Shown: in pieces, positions 34,789 through 43,223 of the stretch
How positions within the stretch are numbered: the stretch's first letter is position 1
Layout of the letters: each line of letters starts with the position of its first letter
Assembly (NCBI GenBank): GCA_963737575.1
Contig: CAVTTJ010000007.1
Coordinates: forward strand, 182,771-246,770
Origin: VRUE01 sp963737575
Lineage (GTDB): Bacteria; Actinomycetota; Thermoleophilia; Solirubrobacterales; 70-9
Direction: 5' to 3'
DNA: 64,000 nucleotides
Notes under the pieces: generated by a model
Database searches by the model: none
What the model saw: only the letters and a program-made list of their open reading frames with translations
What the model was told of the DNA's origin: nothing
Translations under genes and position numbers: made by a program

Positions 34789-36458
34789 GCGACGTCCTCG
34801 CGGGGGCGGCGCTGCTCGCCGTCTCCACCGCCGCCGCGGCCACGATCCTGCTCCCGGCGGGGCGCGGGCGCTCGGCGGCGATGCTGTTCGCGATCGTCTG
34901 CTTCCCGATCCTGATCCTCGCCGACCAGTGGAACTCGCCCCAGATCTCCGACCTGCGCGCCGATCCTGCCCGGCTGGCGGCGCTCGGCCTCGCCGGCCTC
35001 GCGGCTGTCGCGGCGCTCGCCACCGCCTTCCGCCGCTGGCCGGCCGCGATCCCGCTCGCGATCGTCGCCGCCCTCCCGTTCCGCATTCCCCTCCACGCCG
35101 GCGGCGACTCTGCGAACTTATTGGTGCCTCTCTATCTCGTAATCGGAGGAGGGGTGCTCGCCACAGCCGCAAGGACCCTGGCCGTCCCATTCCCGGCCTC
35201 TCCGGCGGGTGGCGTCGATGTCGGGGGGGTTGAGGACAGCTCGGCCCGCAGATCCCCCCCGACATCGACGACAGGACCCGCCGGCCAGGCCGTGTCCTGG
35301 TTGCCGAAAATCCTGGCAGGCGTCGTGATCCTCTACGCCCTCCAGTCCCTCTACTCCCCCGATTTCTCCAAATCGATCCAGAACGTCTGCTTCTTCCTCG
35401 TTCCGTTCTCGCTGGTCTACGCGTTGCTGCGCGACATCGAGTGGGACCGGCGGCTCCTCACCGGTGTCCTCCTCGTCGTCGCAGCTGAGGCCGTCGCCTT
35501 CGTCCTCGTCGGCACCGTCGAGTACCTCACCGAAAGCCTGTTCTGGAACGCCCAGGTGATCCGCTCGAACGATTTCCACACCTACTTCCGGGTCAACTCG
35601 ATCTTCTGGGACCCCAACATCTACGGCAGGTACCTGGCGCTGGCGATCGTGATCGCGATGTCGGCGCTGCTGTGGGCGAAGGAGCGCCGCGACCAGGTGC
35701 TCCTCGCGACCCTGATCGCGGTCCTCTGGGTCGGCCTCGTCCCTACCTTCTCGCAATCGAGCTTCGCCGCCCTCCTCGGCGGCCTCGCGGTCCTCGCCGC
35801 CCTGCGCTGGAGCGTCCGCTGGACCGTCGCCGCGGTCGCCCTCGCCGCGGTCGCCGGCGTGATCGCGGTGGTCTTCATCGGCGGCTCCTCCTCGCTGAAT
35901 CCCTCGCGCCTCAACGTCGACACCGGCGGTCGCGCCAACCTCGTCTCGGGCGGCGCCGAACTCTTCGCCAAGCGACCGGTATGGGGCTATGGCGCGGGCG
36001 GGTTCCCCGCCGCCTACGGCGAACACATCGCGTCGGGCAAGGCCCCGGTCTCGATCTCCCACACCGAGCCGATCACGGTCGCGGCCGAGCAGGGCCTGAT
36101 CGGCCTCGCCGCCTACGCCGCCCTGATCGTGGTCGCGCTGTGGACCATGGCGTCGGGCCTGAGGCAGCCCCGGCCCGCGGGTCCTGTCGCGGGGCATGGG
36201 GGGGCGCTGCGGGCGGGGGCGTCCTCGACCCCCCCATCCCCCGCACCACCCCCGGGAGGGGCCGACGTCCCCGACCCCAACGATCCGAGGCGGCAGCTCC
36301 GAGCCAGCGTCGTAGGCCGCGTGGCCGTGTTGGCGGCGTTCGTCGCCCTGCTGGTGCACACGATGGCCTACGCGGGGTTCTACGAGGACCCCATCACCTG
36401 GGTGCTGCTCGCGATGGGCGCCTCGCTGGCGGGCGCCGCGGTCCGTGACGCAACCTAG
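34785..36458 (+). CDS. Wzy-like O-antigen polymerase/ligase, with two internal repeat insertions
   Basis: 557 residues, about twelve membrane segments, with the periplasmic-loop motif NSIFWDPNIYGRYLAL and a later GRANLVSGGAELFAKRPVWG, as in Wzy/WaaL polymerases that join lipid-linked repeat units. Two hydrophilic, low-complexity loops (about residues 140-167 and 464-491) coincide exactly with two 83-nt palindromic repeats. TTG 34785 has GGAGG upstream and overlaps the preceding stop (TTGA). Confidence 0.88.
   Translation: MSDVLAGAALLAVSTAAAATILLPAGRGRSAAMLFAIVCFPILILADQWNSPQISDLRADPARLAALGLAGLAAVAALATAFRRWPAAIPLAIVAALPFRIPLHAGGDSANLLVPLYLVIGGGVLATAARTLAVPFPASPAGGVDVGGVEDSSARRSPPTSTTGPAGQAVSWLPKILAGVVILYALQSLYSPDFSKSIQNVCFFLVPFSLVYALLRDIEWDRRLLTGVLLVVAAEAVAFVLVGTVEYLTESLFWNAQVIRSNDFHTYFRVNSIFWDPNIYGRYLALAIVIAMSALLWAKERRDQVLLATLIAVLWVGLVPTFSQSSFAALLGGLAVLAALRWSVRWTVAAVALAAVAGVIAVVFIGGSSSLNPSRLNVDTGGRANLVSGGAELFAKRPVWGYGAGGFPAAYGEHIASGKAPVSISHTEPITVAAEQGLIGLAAYAALIVVALWTMASGLRQPRPAGPVAGHGGALRAGASSTPPSPAPPPGGADVPDPNDPRRQLRASVVGRVAVLAAFVALLVHTMAYAGFYEDPITWVLLAMGASLAGAAVRDAT
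35202..35284 (-). repeat. 83-nt palindromic repeat, copy 1, inside the Wzy-like gene
   Basis: Outer 9-bp arms CCGGCGGGT/ACCCGCCGG, an asymmetric internal loop, a perfect 17-bp inner stem (35213-35229 with 35254-35270, ending in G7/C7) and a 24-nt loop. A further 5-bp helix closes it (35195-35199 with 35287-35291). Taken on the minus strand it aligns without gaps to copy 2 at 59 of 83 positions by hand count. Confidence 0.85.
36174..36256 (+). repeat. 83-nt palindromic repeat, copy 2, inside the Wzy-like gene
   Basis: Same architecture as copy 1 in opposite orientation: 9-bp outer arms (one mismatch), CCTGT(C) internal loop, 16-bp inner stem (36189-36204 with 36229-36244, one C-C mismatch) ending in G7/C7, and a 24-nt loop containing CTGCGGGC and GTCCTC as in copy 1. 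The inner stem sequence differs between copies but pairing is kept. Confidence 0.85.
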
Positions 36459-36461
36459 GCT
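36456..36461 (+). promoter_or_regulatory. Putative -10 element of the flippase gene (TAGGCT)
   Basis: TAGGCT overlaps the Wzy stop codon and ends 7 nt before GTG 36469. It supports that GTG as a leaderless start and an internal promoter in the locus. Confidence 0.4.
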
Positions 36462-36468
36462 GGACGGC

Positions 36469-38010
36469 GTGTCGGGCTACCTCCGCCGCCTCGCGACGAC
36501 CGGCGCCGCCTACACCGCGGCCAACATCTTCTCGAAGCTGATCGCGGTAGCGCTGCTGCCGCTGTACACGCGTTACCTGACGCTCTCCGACTACGGCGCC
36601 GCCGAGGTCCTGTTCGCGGCGGTGGTCGCGGCCAGCATCGTCGTCCGGCTCGGGCTGATCGAGGCCGTCCTCCGCTTCTATTACAAGGCCGGCGAGGACC
36701 CGGAGGCGGTGGTCAGGACCTCGTTCGCGGCGCTCTTCTGGCTGGCGACGATCGCGTCGCTGGTCGCGCTTCCATTCGCCGGGCCGATCTCAGAAGCCCT
36801 CCTCGCCGAACCGTCTCCGGAACTGGCGCGGATCGCGATCGGCGGCCTCTGGGTCCTGACTATGAACGAGTACCTGCTGACGCTGTTCCGTCTCGAGGAG
36901 CGCGCCAAAGCGTTCTTCGCGGTGACGATCGTCAACGTGCTTGCGGCGATCGCGCTCACCGTCGTCCTCGTCGTCGGCAGGGGGGAGGGCGCGCGCGGCC
37001 TTCTCCTCGGCAGCTACGTCAGCGGCGCCGCCGTCGTCCTCGCCCTGATCTTCATCCAGCGCCGCCGCCTCTCGCTCTGGTTCGACCGCGTCCTGCTGCG
37101 GAGAATGATGCGCTTCGGGCTGCCGACGATGCCGGCCGAGCTCTCGCTCTACGCGCTCAACTTCGTCGACCGGATCATCATCGTCCGCACCGTTGGCCTT
37201 CCCGAGGCCGGCCTCTACTCGCTGGCGTTCAAGTTTGCGCAGGGCGTCAACGTCCTCGTTCGCGGCTTCCAGCTCGCCTGGCCGCCGCTCGCCTACTCGA
37301 TACGCGACGACGACGAGGCCCGTCGGGCATACGCGGCGGTTGTCACCTGGTTCCTCGCCGGATGCTCTTTCGTGGTGATCGGGATGTGGCTCTTCTCGCG
37401 CTGGATCGTGCGCGCGCTCGCGGCGCCCCAGTTCTTCGACTCCTACGAAGCGATCGGGCTGATCACGACCGCGGTCACCCTCTACGCGCTCTACCTGGTG
37501 CTGCTGGTGATCCTCGGCAGGACGGGCCGGACCGAGTTCAACCTACCGGCGACCGGGGCGGCTCTCGCGGTCAACGTCGTCCTCAACCTGATCCTGGTGC
37601 CGTCGCTCGAGATCGTCGGCGCCGGCCTCGCCCTCGTCGCCTCGTATCTGGTCGTGCTGGCGCTGATGTACCGGTACACCCAGCGCCTGTTCCCGGTCCC
37701 CTACGAATGGAGCAGGCTGGCGAAACTGGCTGGCGTCTCGGTCGCCCTCGTCGCCATCGGCGAGCTGCTGATGCCGACCGCGGGAGCCGTCGGGCTACTG
37801 GGGCGGATCGTCGTCTGGCTCGCCTACCCGGTGACGCTGCTCGCCGCAGGGTTCTTCAGCGACGAGGAGAGGCGCTGGCTCGGGCGCCTGCGCCATCCGC
37901 TCGAGCTCGCCGCCGACCTCGCCGCCATGAGCCGGGAGGTGCCGGCGGTCGAGGGCGCGATCCCGGAGGCCTACGAGGTCGTCAGGATCGACGAAGACTC
38001 GACCGCCTGA
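36469..38010 (+). CDS. Wzx-like polysaccharide flippase (MOP/MATE superfamily)
   Basis: 513 residues, twelve to fourteen membrane segments, with the N-terminal LYTRYLTLSDYGAAEVL and mid-protein PAELSLYALNFVDRIIIV motifs of polysaccharide-transport flippases. It would move the lipid-linked repeat unit across the membrane to the neighbouring Wzy. GTG 36469 is preferred; GTG 36445 is in frame. The 3' end overlaps the convergent glycosyltransferase by 40 nt. Confidence 0.9.
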   Translation: MSGYLRRLATTGAAYTAANIFSKLIAVALLPLYTRYLTLSDYGAAEVLFAAVVAASIVVRLGLIEAVLRFYYKAGEDPEAVVRTSFAALFWLATIASLVALPFAGPISEALLAEPSPELARIAIGGLWVLTMNEYLLTLFRLEERAKAFFAVTIVNVLAAIALTVVLVVGRGEGARGLLLGSYVSGAAVVLALIFIQRRRLSLWFDRVLLRRMMRFGLPTMPAELSLYALNFVDRIIIVRTVGLPEAGLYSLAFKFAQGVNVLVRGFQLAWPPLAYSIRDDDEARRAYAAVVTWFLAGCSFVVIGMWLFSRWIVRALAAPQFFDSYEAIGLITTAVTLYALYLVLLVILGRTGRTEFNLPATGAALAVNVVLNLILVPSLEIVGAGLALVASYLVVLALMYRYTQRLFPVPYEWSRLAKLAGVSVALVAIGELLMPTAGAVGLLGRIVVWLAYPVTLLAAGFFSDEERRWLGRLRHPLELAADLAAMSREVPAVEGAIPEAYEVVRIDEDSTA

Positions 38011-38909
38011 TCTCGGAGGCTCCGGCCCCGCTGCGGAAACAGCGCCTGGCGCGCGTGGGCCCGGTAGATCCGGGCCGGGTGGCCGGGGACGAACGCGGCG
38101 ACCGCCGCCCGCACGGCGTATGACCAGGCGGTCAGGGCGCGGACGGCGAGCGCGCCGAGCCGGGTGCCGTGCTTGCGCATGTAGAGGTCGCGGTTGCGGT
38201 GGAATTCGACGATGCGCGGCAGGCCGGCGCCGAGGTCGGTCGAGAGCTGGTCGCGGTGGATTGCCTCGGCCCCGGGCACGTAGAGGGTGTGCCGGCCGGC
38301 GTCGGCGAGGCGTCGGCAGAAGTCGCACTCGTCGTAGTAGACGAAGAATGCGGGGTCCATGTAGCCGACCGACTCCGCCGCCTCGCGCCGCACCAGCAGC
38401 GCGCTCGACTGCGCCCAGTCGACCCGCCGGGTCGTCCCTCCCCGGCTCTGCACGGTGAGCAGTCGGTGGAGGAAGAGGGCGCCGATCGCGGCGGTCCCGA
38501 CCCCGGGGAAGCGCCAGGCGCAGGGGACGGGCCGGCCATCGGAGTCGAGCAGCTGCGCCCCGGCCGCCGCCGCGGTCGGGTCGTCCTCCAGCGCCTCGAC
38601 CAGCGCCTCGGCGGCTCCCGGCCGCAACTCGGAGTCCTCGTTCAGCAGCAGGCAGTACTCGCCGCTCGCCTCGCGCATCAGGGTCGAGTCGTTCTCGCCC
38701 TTCCCGGCCCGCCGCTCGAGCGCGATCAAACGGATTCCGCCGCCGCGCGCCCGCACCGCGTCGGCGGAGCCGTCATCGGAGGCGTTGTCGAGGACGAGCA
38801 CCTCGCGCTCGAGCCCGTCGGGGTGGGTGTGCTCGATCGCGTCGAGGCAGGCGAGCAGAAGCTCGCGCCCGTTCGTGTTCACGACGCAGTAGGAGAGCGT
38901 TGGCGCCAC
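37971..38909 (-). CDS. Family 2 glycosyltransferase (rhamnosyltransferase-like)
   Basis: 312 residues in the GT-A fold: YCVVNTNGRELLLACLDAI at the N-terminus, VLDNASDDGSADAV, the metal site NEDSEL and VYYDECDFCRRLADAG, all typical of rhamnosyl-type GT2 enzymes. Unlike its neighbours it is on the minus strand. GTG 38909 is chosen because TATCGT lies 7 nt upstream; GTG 38915 is an alternative. Confidence 0.9.
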   Translation of the reverse strand: MAPTLSYCVVNTNGRELLLACLDAIEHTHPDGLEREVLVLDNASDDGSADAVRARGGGIRLIALERRAGKGENDSTLMREASGEYCLLLNEDSELRPGAAEALVEALEDDPTAAAAGAQLLDSDGRPVPCAWRFPGVGTAAIGALFLHRLLTVQSRGGTTRRVDWAQSSALLVRREAAESVGYMDPAFFVYYDECDFCRRLADAGRHTLYVPGAEAIHRDQLSTDLGAGLPRIVEFHRNRDLYMRKHGTRLGALAVRALTAWSYAVRAAVAAFVPGHPARIYRAHARQALFPQRGRSLRDQAVESSSILTTS

Positions 38910-38916
38910 GCGGGTC

Positions 38917-38924
38917 ACGATAAT
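38917..38924. promoter_or_regulatory. Overlapping divergent -10 elements
   Basis: On the minus strand TATCGT (38917-38922) is 7 nt before GTG 38909; on the plus strand GATAAT (38919-38924) is 7 nt before ATG 38932. The two glycosyltransferase genes are 22 bp apart, so both promoters must share these bases and are expected to exclude each other. Confidence 0.45.
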
Positions 38925-38931
38925 CGCGGAG

Positions 38932-40048
38932 ATGCGAGTGCAGCTGGTCGATCCCTCGGCCTTCACGCCGCCCTACGACCGCGCCCTCGCCGCGGCCCTG
39001 GCTCGCGCGCGGGGCCGACGTCGAGCTTCTGACGAGCCGCTTCCTCTATGGCCCGGTCCCGGCGGCGGACGGCTACCGGGTGCGGGAGAGCTTCTACCGG
39101 CGGAGCGCGGGCCGCGGCCTCGAGGCGCCCGGGCGGCGCGCGTACAAGATGGCCGAGCATCTCGCCGACATGCTCGCCTTCAGGCGCAACGCGGCAGCCG
39201 ACGTCATCCACTATCAGTGGCTGACCGTGCCCGGGCTCGACTCCGCGCTGCTGCCCCCGAGAAGGCCGCGGGTGATGACCGCGCACTACATCCTGCCGCC
39301 GCGCCCTGGCCGCCGCCAGATCGCCACCGCCCGCCGCGCCTTCGGCCGGATGGACGCGGTCGTCGCCCACTCCGAGCACGGCGCCGCGCGCCTCCGGAAC
39401 GAGGTCGGCCTCGACCCCGCCAGGGTGCGGGTGATCCATCACGGCGCCTTCGATTACCTGACCCGGCTCGAGGGTGAGATGCCGCTCCCGCCCGAGCTGG
39501 GCGAGCCGGAGGGGCCGGTGATCCTCTTCTTCGGCCTGCTCCGGCCCTACAAGGGACTCGACACCCTGCTCGAGGCCTACGCCGGCATCGAGGGCGCCGA
39601 GCTCTGGATCGTCGGCAGGCCTCGGATGGACGTCGAGCCGCTCCGCGCCGCCGCCGCTCGCGCCCGGGGCCCGGTCCGGCTCCTGACGCGATTCGTCGAG
39701 GACGCCGAGATCCCGCCGATACTGCGGCGTGCCGATGTCCTCGTCCTCCCCTACCGCGACGCCGAGCAGTCGGGCGTCCTCTACATCGGCCTCGCGTTCG
39801 GCAAGCCGATGGTGCTGAGCGAGGTCGGCGGCTTCCCCGAGGTCGCCGCCCACGGCGCCGGCCTCCTCGTGCCGCCGGAGGACCCCGCGGCGCTCGCGGC
39901 CGCGCTGCGGGAGCTGGTCGACGACGAGGCCGGGCGGAGCGAGCTCGCCGCCGCGGCGGCGAGGGCCGCGGCCGGCCCCTACTCATGGGACGCTGCGGCG
40001 GAGGAGACGCTGGGCCTCTACGAGGAACTGTTGGAGGAGCGGCGATGA
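38932..40048 (+). pseudogene. Family 4 glycosyltransferase, frameshifted as sequenced
   Basis: GT-B enzyme. The N-terminus from ATG 38932 reads MRVQLVDPSAFTPPYDRAL, then about 25 codons in the reading moves one base over: GADVELLTSRFLYGP onward to the stop at 40048. Removing one C from the CGCGCGC at 39003-39009 gives LARAGADVELLT, the normal GT4 N-terminal motif. The C-terminal half has ILFFGLLRPYKGLDTLLEAY and SGVLYIGLAFGKPMVLSEVGG. Otherwise intact, about 371 residues. Next gene overlaps by ATGA. Confidence 0.88.
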
Positions 40049-41169
40049 GCCTGGCCGCGATCCTCTTCTGGGCGAGCAGCGCGCTGATCGCCTACACCCA
40101 CCTCGGCTATCCGCTGCTGCTCTTCCTCCTCACCAGAAGACGGAAGGCACGCTCCTACGAGAAGCTCGACCCGCTGCCGAAGGTCTCGCTGATCATCGCC
40201 GCCTACGAGGAGGAGGACGTGATCGGGTCCAAGGTCGCGAACGCGCTCGCGCTCTCCTACCCGCGCGAGCAGCTGGAGGTGATCGTCGCCTCCGACGGCT
40301 CGGACGACGCGACGGCGGAGCGCGCGCGCGAGGCCGGCGCCGACCTCGTCCTCGAGCTGCCGCGGGGCGGCAAGACCGCCGCCCAGAACGCCGCCGCCGA
40401 GCGGGCGAAGGGCGAGCTCCTCGCCTTCTCCGACGCCAACAGCGCCTGGTCGCCCGACGCCCTCCGCGGGCTCGTGGCCCCGTTCGCCGACCCGGCGGTC
40501 GGCTACGTCTGCGGCCAGGTCCGGTTCCTCTCCCCGGAGGGGGACAACCTCGAGGGGGCCTACTGGCGCTATGAGATGGAGGTCCGCGAGATGGAGTCGA
40601 ATCTCGCCGGGGTCACGGCCGGCAACGGCGCGATCTACGCCGTCCACCGCGACGCCTACGTCGCCCTCGCCCCGTCGGGCAGCCACGACCTCTCGTTCCC
40701 GTTCCTGCTCGCCAAGCGCGGTCTGCGCTCGCGCTACGTCCCGGCGGCGGCTGCCGAGGAGAAGATGGTGCCGACCGTCGAGGGCGAGTTCGCGCGCAAA
40801 CGGCGGATGATGGTCGGGCTCTGGGACATCGTCGTCGGCGAAGGGATGCTCTCGCCGCGCGGCTACCCGGCGCTCTACTGGTTCGAGCTTCTCTCCCACC
40901 GCCTGCTGCGCTACCTGACGCCCTTCCTCCACATCGTCGCCTTCGTCGCCAACGCGGCGCTGCTCGGCCACGGCTGGGTCTACTCGCTGACATTCACCTT
41001 CCAGCTCTGCTTCCTGCTCGCGGCGCTGTGCGGGTGGCTGGTCCCGCAGGCGCCGTTCCGGATCGCCCGCTACTACGTGCTGACCACGGCTTCGATCGCC
41101 GCCGGCCTCTTCGACCGCCTCTTCCGCGGCTCGCCCGGGAAATGGGAGAAGGCCGAGGGGACCCGCTAG
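40045..41169 (+). CDS. Membrane family 2 glycosyltransferase
   Basis: 374 residues: an N-terminal membrane helix (2-24), a GT2 catalytic domain with VSLIIAAYEEEDVIGSK, VASDGSDDAT and FSDANSAW, and two to four C-terminal membrane helices (about 290-365). Resembles processive or polyprenyl-linked GT2 enzymes (IcaA/BcsA-like topology). ATG 40045 overlaps the GT4 stop. Confidence 0.9.
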   Translation: MSLAAILFWASSALIAYTHLGYPLLLFLLTRRRKARSYEKLDPLPKVSLIIAAYEEEDVIGSKVANALALSYPREQLEVIVASDGSDDATAERAREAGADLVLELPRGGKTAAQNAAAERAKGELLAFSDANSAWSPDALRGLVAPFADPAVGYVCGQVRFLSPEGDNLEGAYWRYEMEVREMESNLAGVTAGNGAIYAVHRDAYVALAPSGSHDLSFPFLLAKRGLRSRYVPAAAAEEKMVPTVEGEFARKRRMMVGLWDIVVGEGMLSPRGYPALYWFELLSHRLLRYLTPFLHIVAFVANAALLGHGWVYSLTFTFQLCFLLAALCGWLVPQAPFRIARYYVLTTASIAAGLFDRLFRGSPGKWEKAEGTR

Positions 41170-41171
41170 AC

Positions 41172-41732
41172 GTGCCGCGCGCACTCGACCTCGCGATCTC
41201 GTCGCTGACCCTGGCCGTCCTCTCGCCCCTCCTGCTCGGCATCGCGATCGCGATCCGGCTCGGCGGAGGCCCGGTCCTCTACCGCCAGCGCCGCGTCGGC
41301 CTCGGCGGCCGCGAGTTCGAGCTGCTGAAGCTGCGGACGATGGTCGAGGGGTCCGATCCGGTCGGGTACGGCACCGTGGTCACCCGCGACGACCCGCGGG
41401 TGACGGGGGTCGGCCGCTTCCTGCGCCGCACCTCACTCGACGAGATCCCGAACCTGGTCAACGTCCTGCGCGGCGAGATGGCGATCGTCGGCCCGCGCCC
41501 GACGATCCCGGCCCAGGTCGCCGACTACACGGCTCACCAGCGCCGCCGCCACGAGGTGAGGCCGGGGATCACCGGCTGGGCCCAGGTCCAGGGGCGGGCC
41601 GGGATTCCGTGGGAGGAGCGGATCGAGCTCGACATCGAGTACGTCGAACGCCGCAGCACAGCGCTCGACCTGCGGATCCTGGCGAAGACCGGATGGCTCC
41701 TGCTCAGCGGCCACGGGCTCGCGCCCGACTAG
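41172..41732 (+). CDS. Bacterial sugar-phosphate transferase (undecaprenyl-P initiating, WcaJ/PglC type)
   Basis: 186 residues with one N-terminal membrane (re-entrant) helix, KLRTM, the catalytic SLDEIPNLVNVLRGEMAIVG with Asp-Glu, PRP and a WAQVQGR motif. It transfers a sugar-1-phosphate to undecaprenyl phosphate, the first membrane step of glycan assembly. Short PglC-like form without the extra N-terminal helices. GTG 41172, 2 bp after the GT2 gene. Confidence 0.93.
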   Translation: MPRALDLAISSLTLAVLSPLLLGIAIAIRLGGGPVLYRQRRVGLGGREFELLKLRTMVEGSDPVGYGTVVTRDDPRVTGVGRFLRRTSLDEIPNLVNVLRGEMAIVGPRPTIPAQVADYTAHQRRRHEVRPGITGWAQVQGRAGIPWEERIELDIEYVERRSTALDLRILAKTGWLLLSGHGLAPD

Positions 41733-41735
41733 GGT
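41730..41735 (+). promoter_or_regulatory. Putative -10 element of the GNAT gene (TAGGGT)
   Basis: TAGGGT overlaps the sugar-transferase stop and ends 7 nt before GTG 41743, again the leaderless spacing. Confidence 0.4.
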
Positions 41736-41742
41736 TCTCTCC

Positions 41743-42291
41743 GTGTCGGAGCGAGGAGAGGTCAGCCTGAGGAGGTTCGAGCCCGGCGACGCCGCCGCCG
41801 TCCACCGCTGGTTCAACAACCCGGCGGCGACGAGGACGCTGATGGAGCAGCGCGACGGGTTCTCGCTCGGGGACGCCGAGGGCTGGGTTGCGCGGGCGAT
41901 GGACGACGGCGGCGAGGACCGCAAGTACGCGATCCTCGTCGAGGGCCACGAGGAGCCGGTCGGGTTCACCGCCCTCTACGGCCTCTTCCGCCAGACGGCG
42001 CCCGAGCTGGGGGCGCTGATCGGCGACGAGGTCAGGGGCAGGGGGGTCGGGCGCCGGGCCGAGGCGCTGACGATCGCAAAGGCATTCGACGAATTCGGCG
42101 CCCACCGGGTCTACGGCCGGATCCCCGCCGACAACGAGGCCGCCAAGCGGGTGGTGACGAGCCTCGGCTGGCGCCACGAGGGGACGATGCGCGGCCACCT
42201 CCGCCGCGATGACGGGCCGGCGGCGGACTGCGAGGTCTGGGGGGTGCTCCCCGACGAGTTCCGCGCCGCCGCCGCGGACCTCCAACCGTGA
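41743..42291 (+). CDS. GNAT-family N-acetyltransferase
   Basis: 182 residues of the RimJ-like GNAT type: LRRFEPGDAAAVHRWFNNP, the acetyl-CoA loop VRGRGVGRRAEALTIAKAF, and IPADNEAAKRVVTSLGWRHEG. In this context it may acetylate an amino sugar of the glycan, though protein substrates cannot be excluded. TGA overlaps the next GTG. Confidence 0.88.
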   Translation: MSERGEVSLRRFEPGDAAAVHRWFNNPAATRTLMEQRDGFSLGDAEGWVARAMDDGGEDRKYAILVEGHEEPVGFTALYGLFRQTAPELGALIGDEVRGRGVGRRAEALTIAKAFDEFGAHRVYGRIPADNEAAKRVVTSLGWRHEGTMRGHLRRDDGPAADCEVWGVLPDEFRAAAADLQP

Positions 42292-43217
42292 CCGGTGTCG
42301 CCGAGCTGATCGCCGATCTGGGCGAGGCGGCGGCGAGCGAGGAGTTCTTCCGCTCGCGCCCGTTCCTCGACGCCGAGGGCGTCACCCACACGCTGCGGAT
42401 CGACGCCGGCGACCGCGAGCTCGCCGCCCCGCTTCTGGTCCGCGAGATCGCCGCCGCCGACCGCCTCGACGCGACCTCGCCCTACGGCTACCCGGGGCTC
42501 TCCGGCGTGTCGGGCGCGCCGCTCGACCCCGCCTCGATCGAGTTCGGCCCGACCGGGCTGGTGGCGGTCTTCCTTCGCCACTCGCTCGGCGACCCGCCGC
42601 TGGCCGGGTCCAGCGAGCGCAACGTCGTCCAGATCGCCGACCCCGAGCTGCCGCCGAAGAGCCGCTCGAGCGACCGCAACCAGATCAACCGCAACCGCCG
42701 CGAGGGCTATGGGGTCCGGATCCTCCCTGGCCCCGAGACCGGCCCCGAGGACCGCGCCGGGTTCCTCGCCGCCTACGAGCAGACGATGCGCCGCACGAAC
42801 GCCGACGCGCGCTACTTCTTCGGCGCCGCCTACTTCGATCGCATCCTTGAGGCCGACCATTCCTGGCTGGCGCTGGCCGACGCCCCCGGGGGCGGCATCG
42901 CCGCCGGCTCGGTCACCGTCGAGAGCGACGGCTTCCTCCACTACTACCTGAGCGGCAGCGCCGACGCGAACCTGCGCGACTCGCCGATGAAGAACCTCCT
43001 CGCCGCCCTGGTCGAGCTCGGCGCGCAGCGCGGCCTGCCGCTCAACCTCGGGGGTGGCATCACCCGCGGCGACCGCCTCGAGGAGTTCAAGCGCGGGTTC
43101 GCCAACCGCCAGCAGCCCTGGCACACCTCGGAGATCGTCTGCGATCCGGAGGCATACCACGACCTCTCAGCCGGCCGCCCGGACACTGGGTTCTTCCCGC
43201 TGTACCGGATGCCGTAG
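42288..43217 (+). CDS. FemAB-like/GNAT-fold acyltransferase
   Basis: 309 residues resembling the FemAB/peptidoglycan-bridge or CelD-type acyltransferases: SPYGYPGL near the N-terminus, a central Y..TM.R.NAD..Y.F segment, LHYYLSGSAD and NLGGGITRGDRLEEFKRGF. Such genes in exopolysaccharide loci add an acyl or aminoacyl group. GTG 42288 overlaps the GNAT stop (GTGA). Last gene of the locus. Confidence 0.8.
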   Translation: MTGVAELIADLGEAAASEEFFRSRPFLDAEGVTHTLRIDAGDRELAAPLLVREIAAADRLDATSPYGYPGLSGVSGAPLDPASIEFGPTGLVAVFLRHSLGDPPLAGSSERNVVQIADPELPPKSRSSDRNQINRNRREGYGVRILPGPETGPEDRAGFLAAYEQTMRRTNADARYFFGAAYFDRILEADHSWLALADAPGGGIAAGSVTVESDGFLHYYLSGSADANLRDSPMKNLLAALVELGAQRGLPLNLGGGITRGDRLEEFKRGFANRQQPWHTSEIVCDPEAYHDLSAGRPDTGFFPLYRMP

Positions 43218-43223
43218 CGGGCG

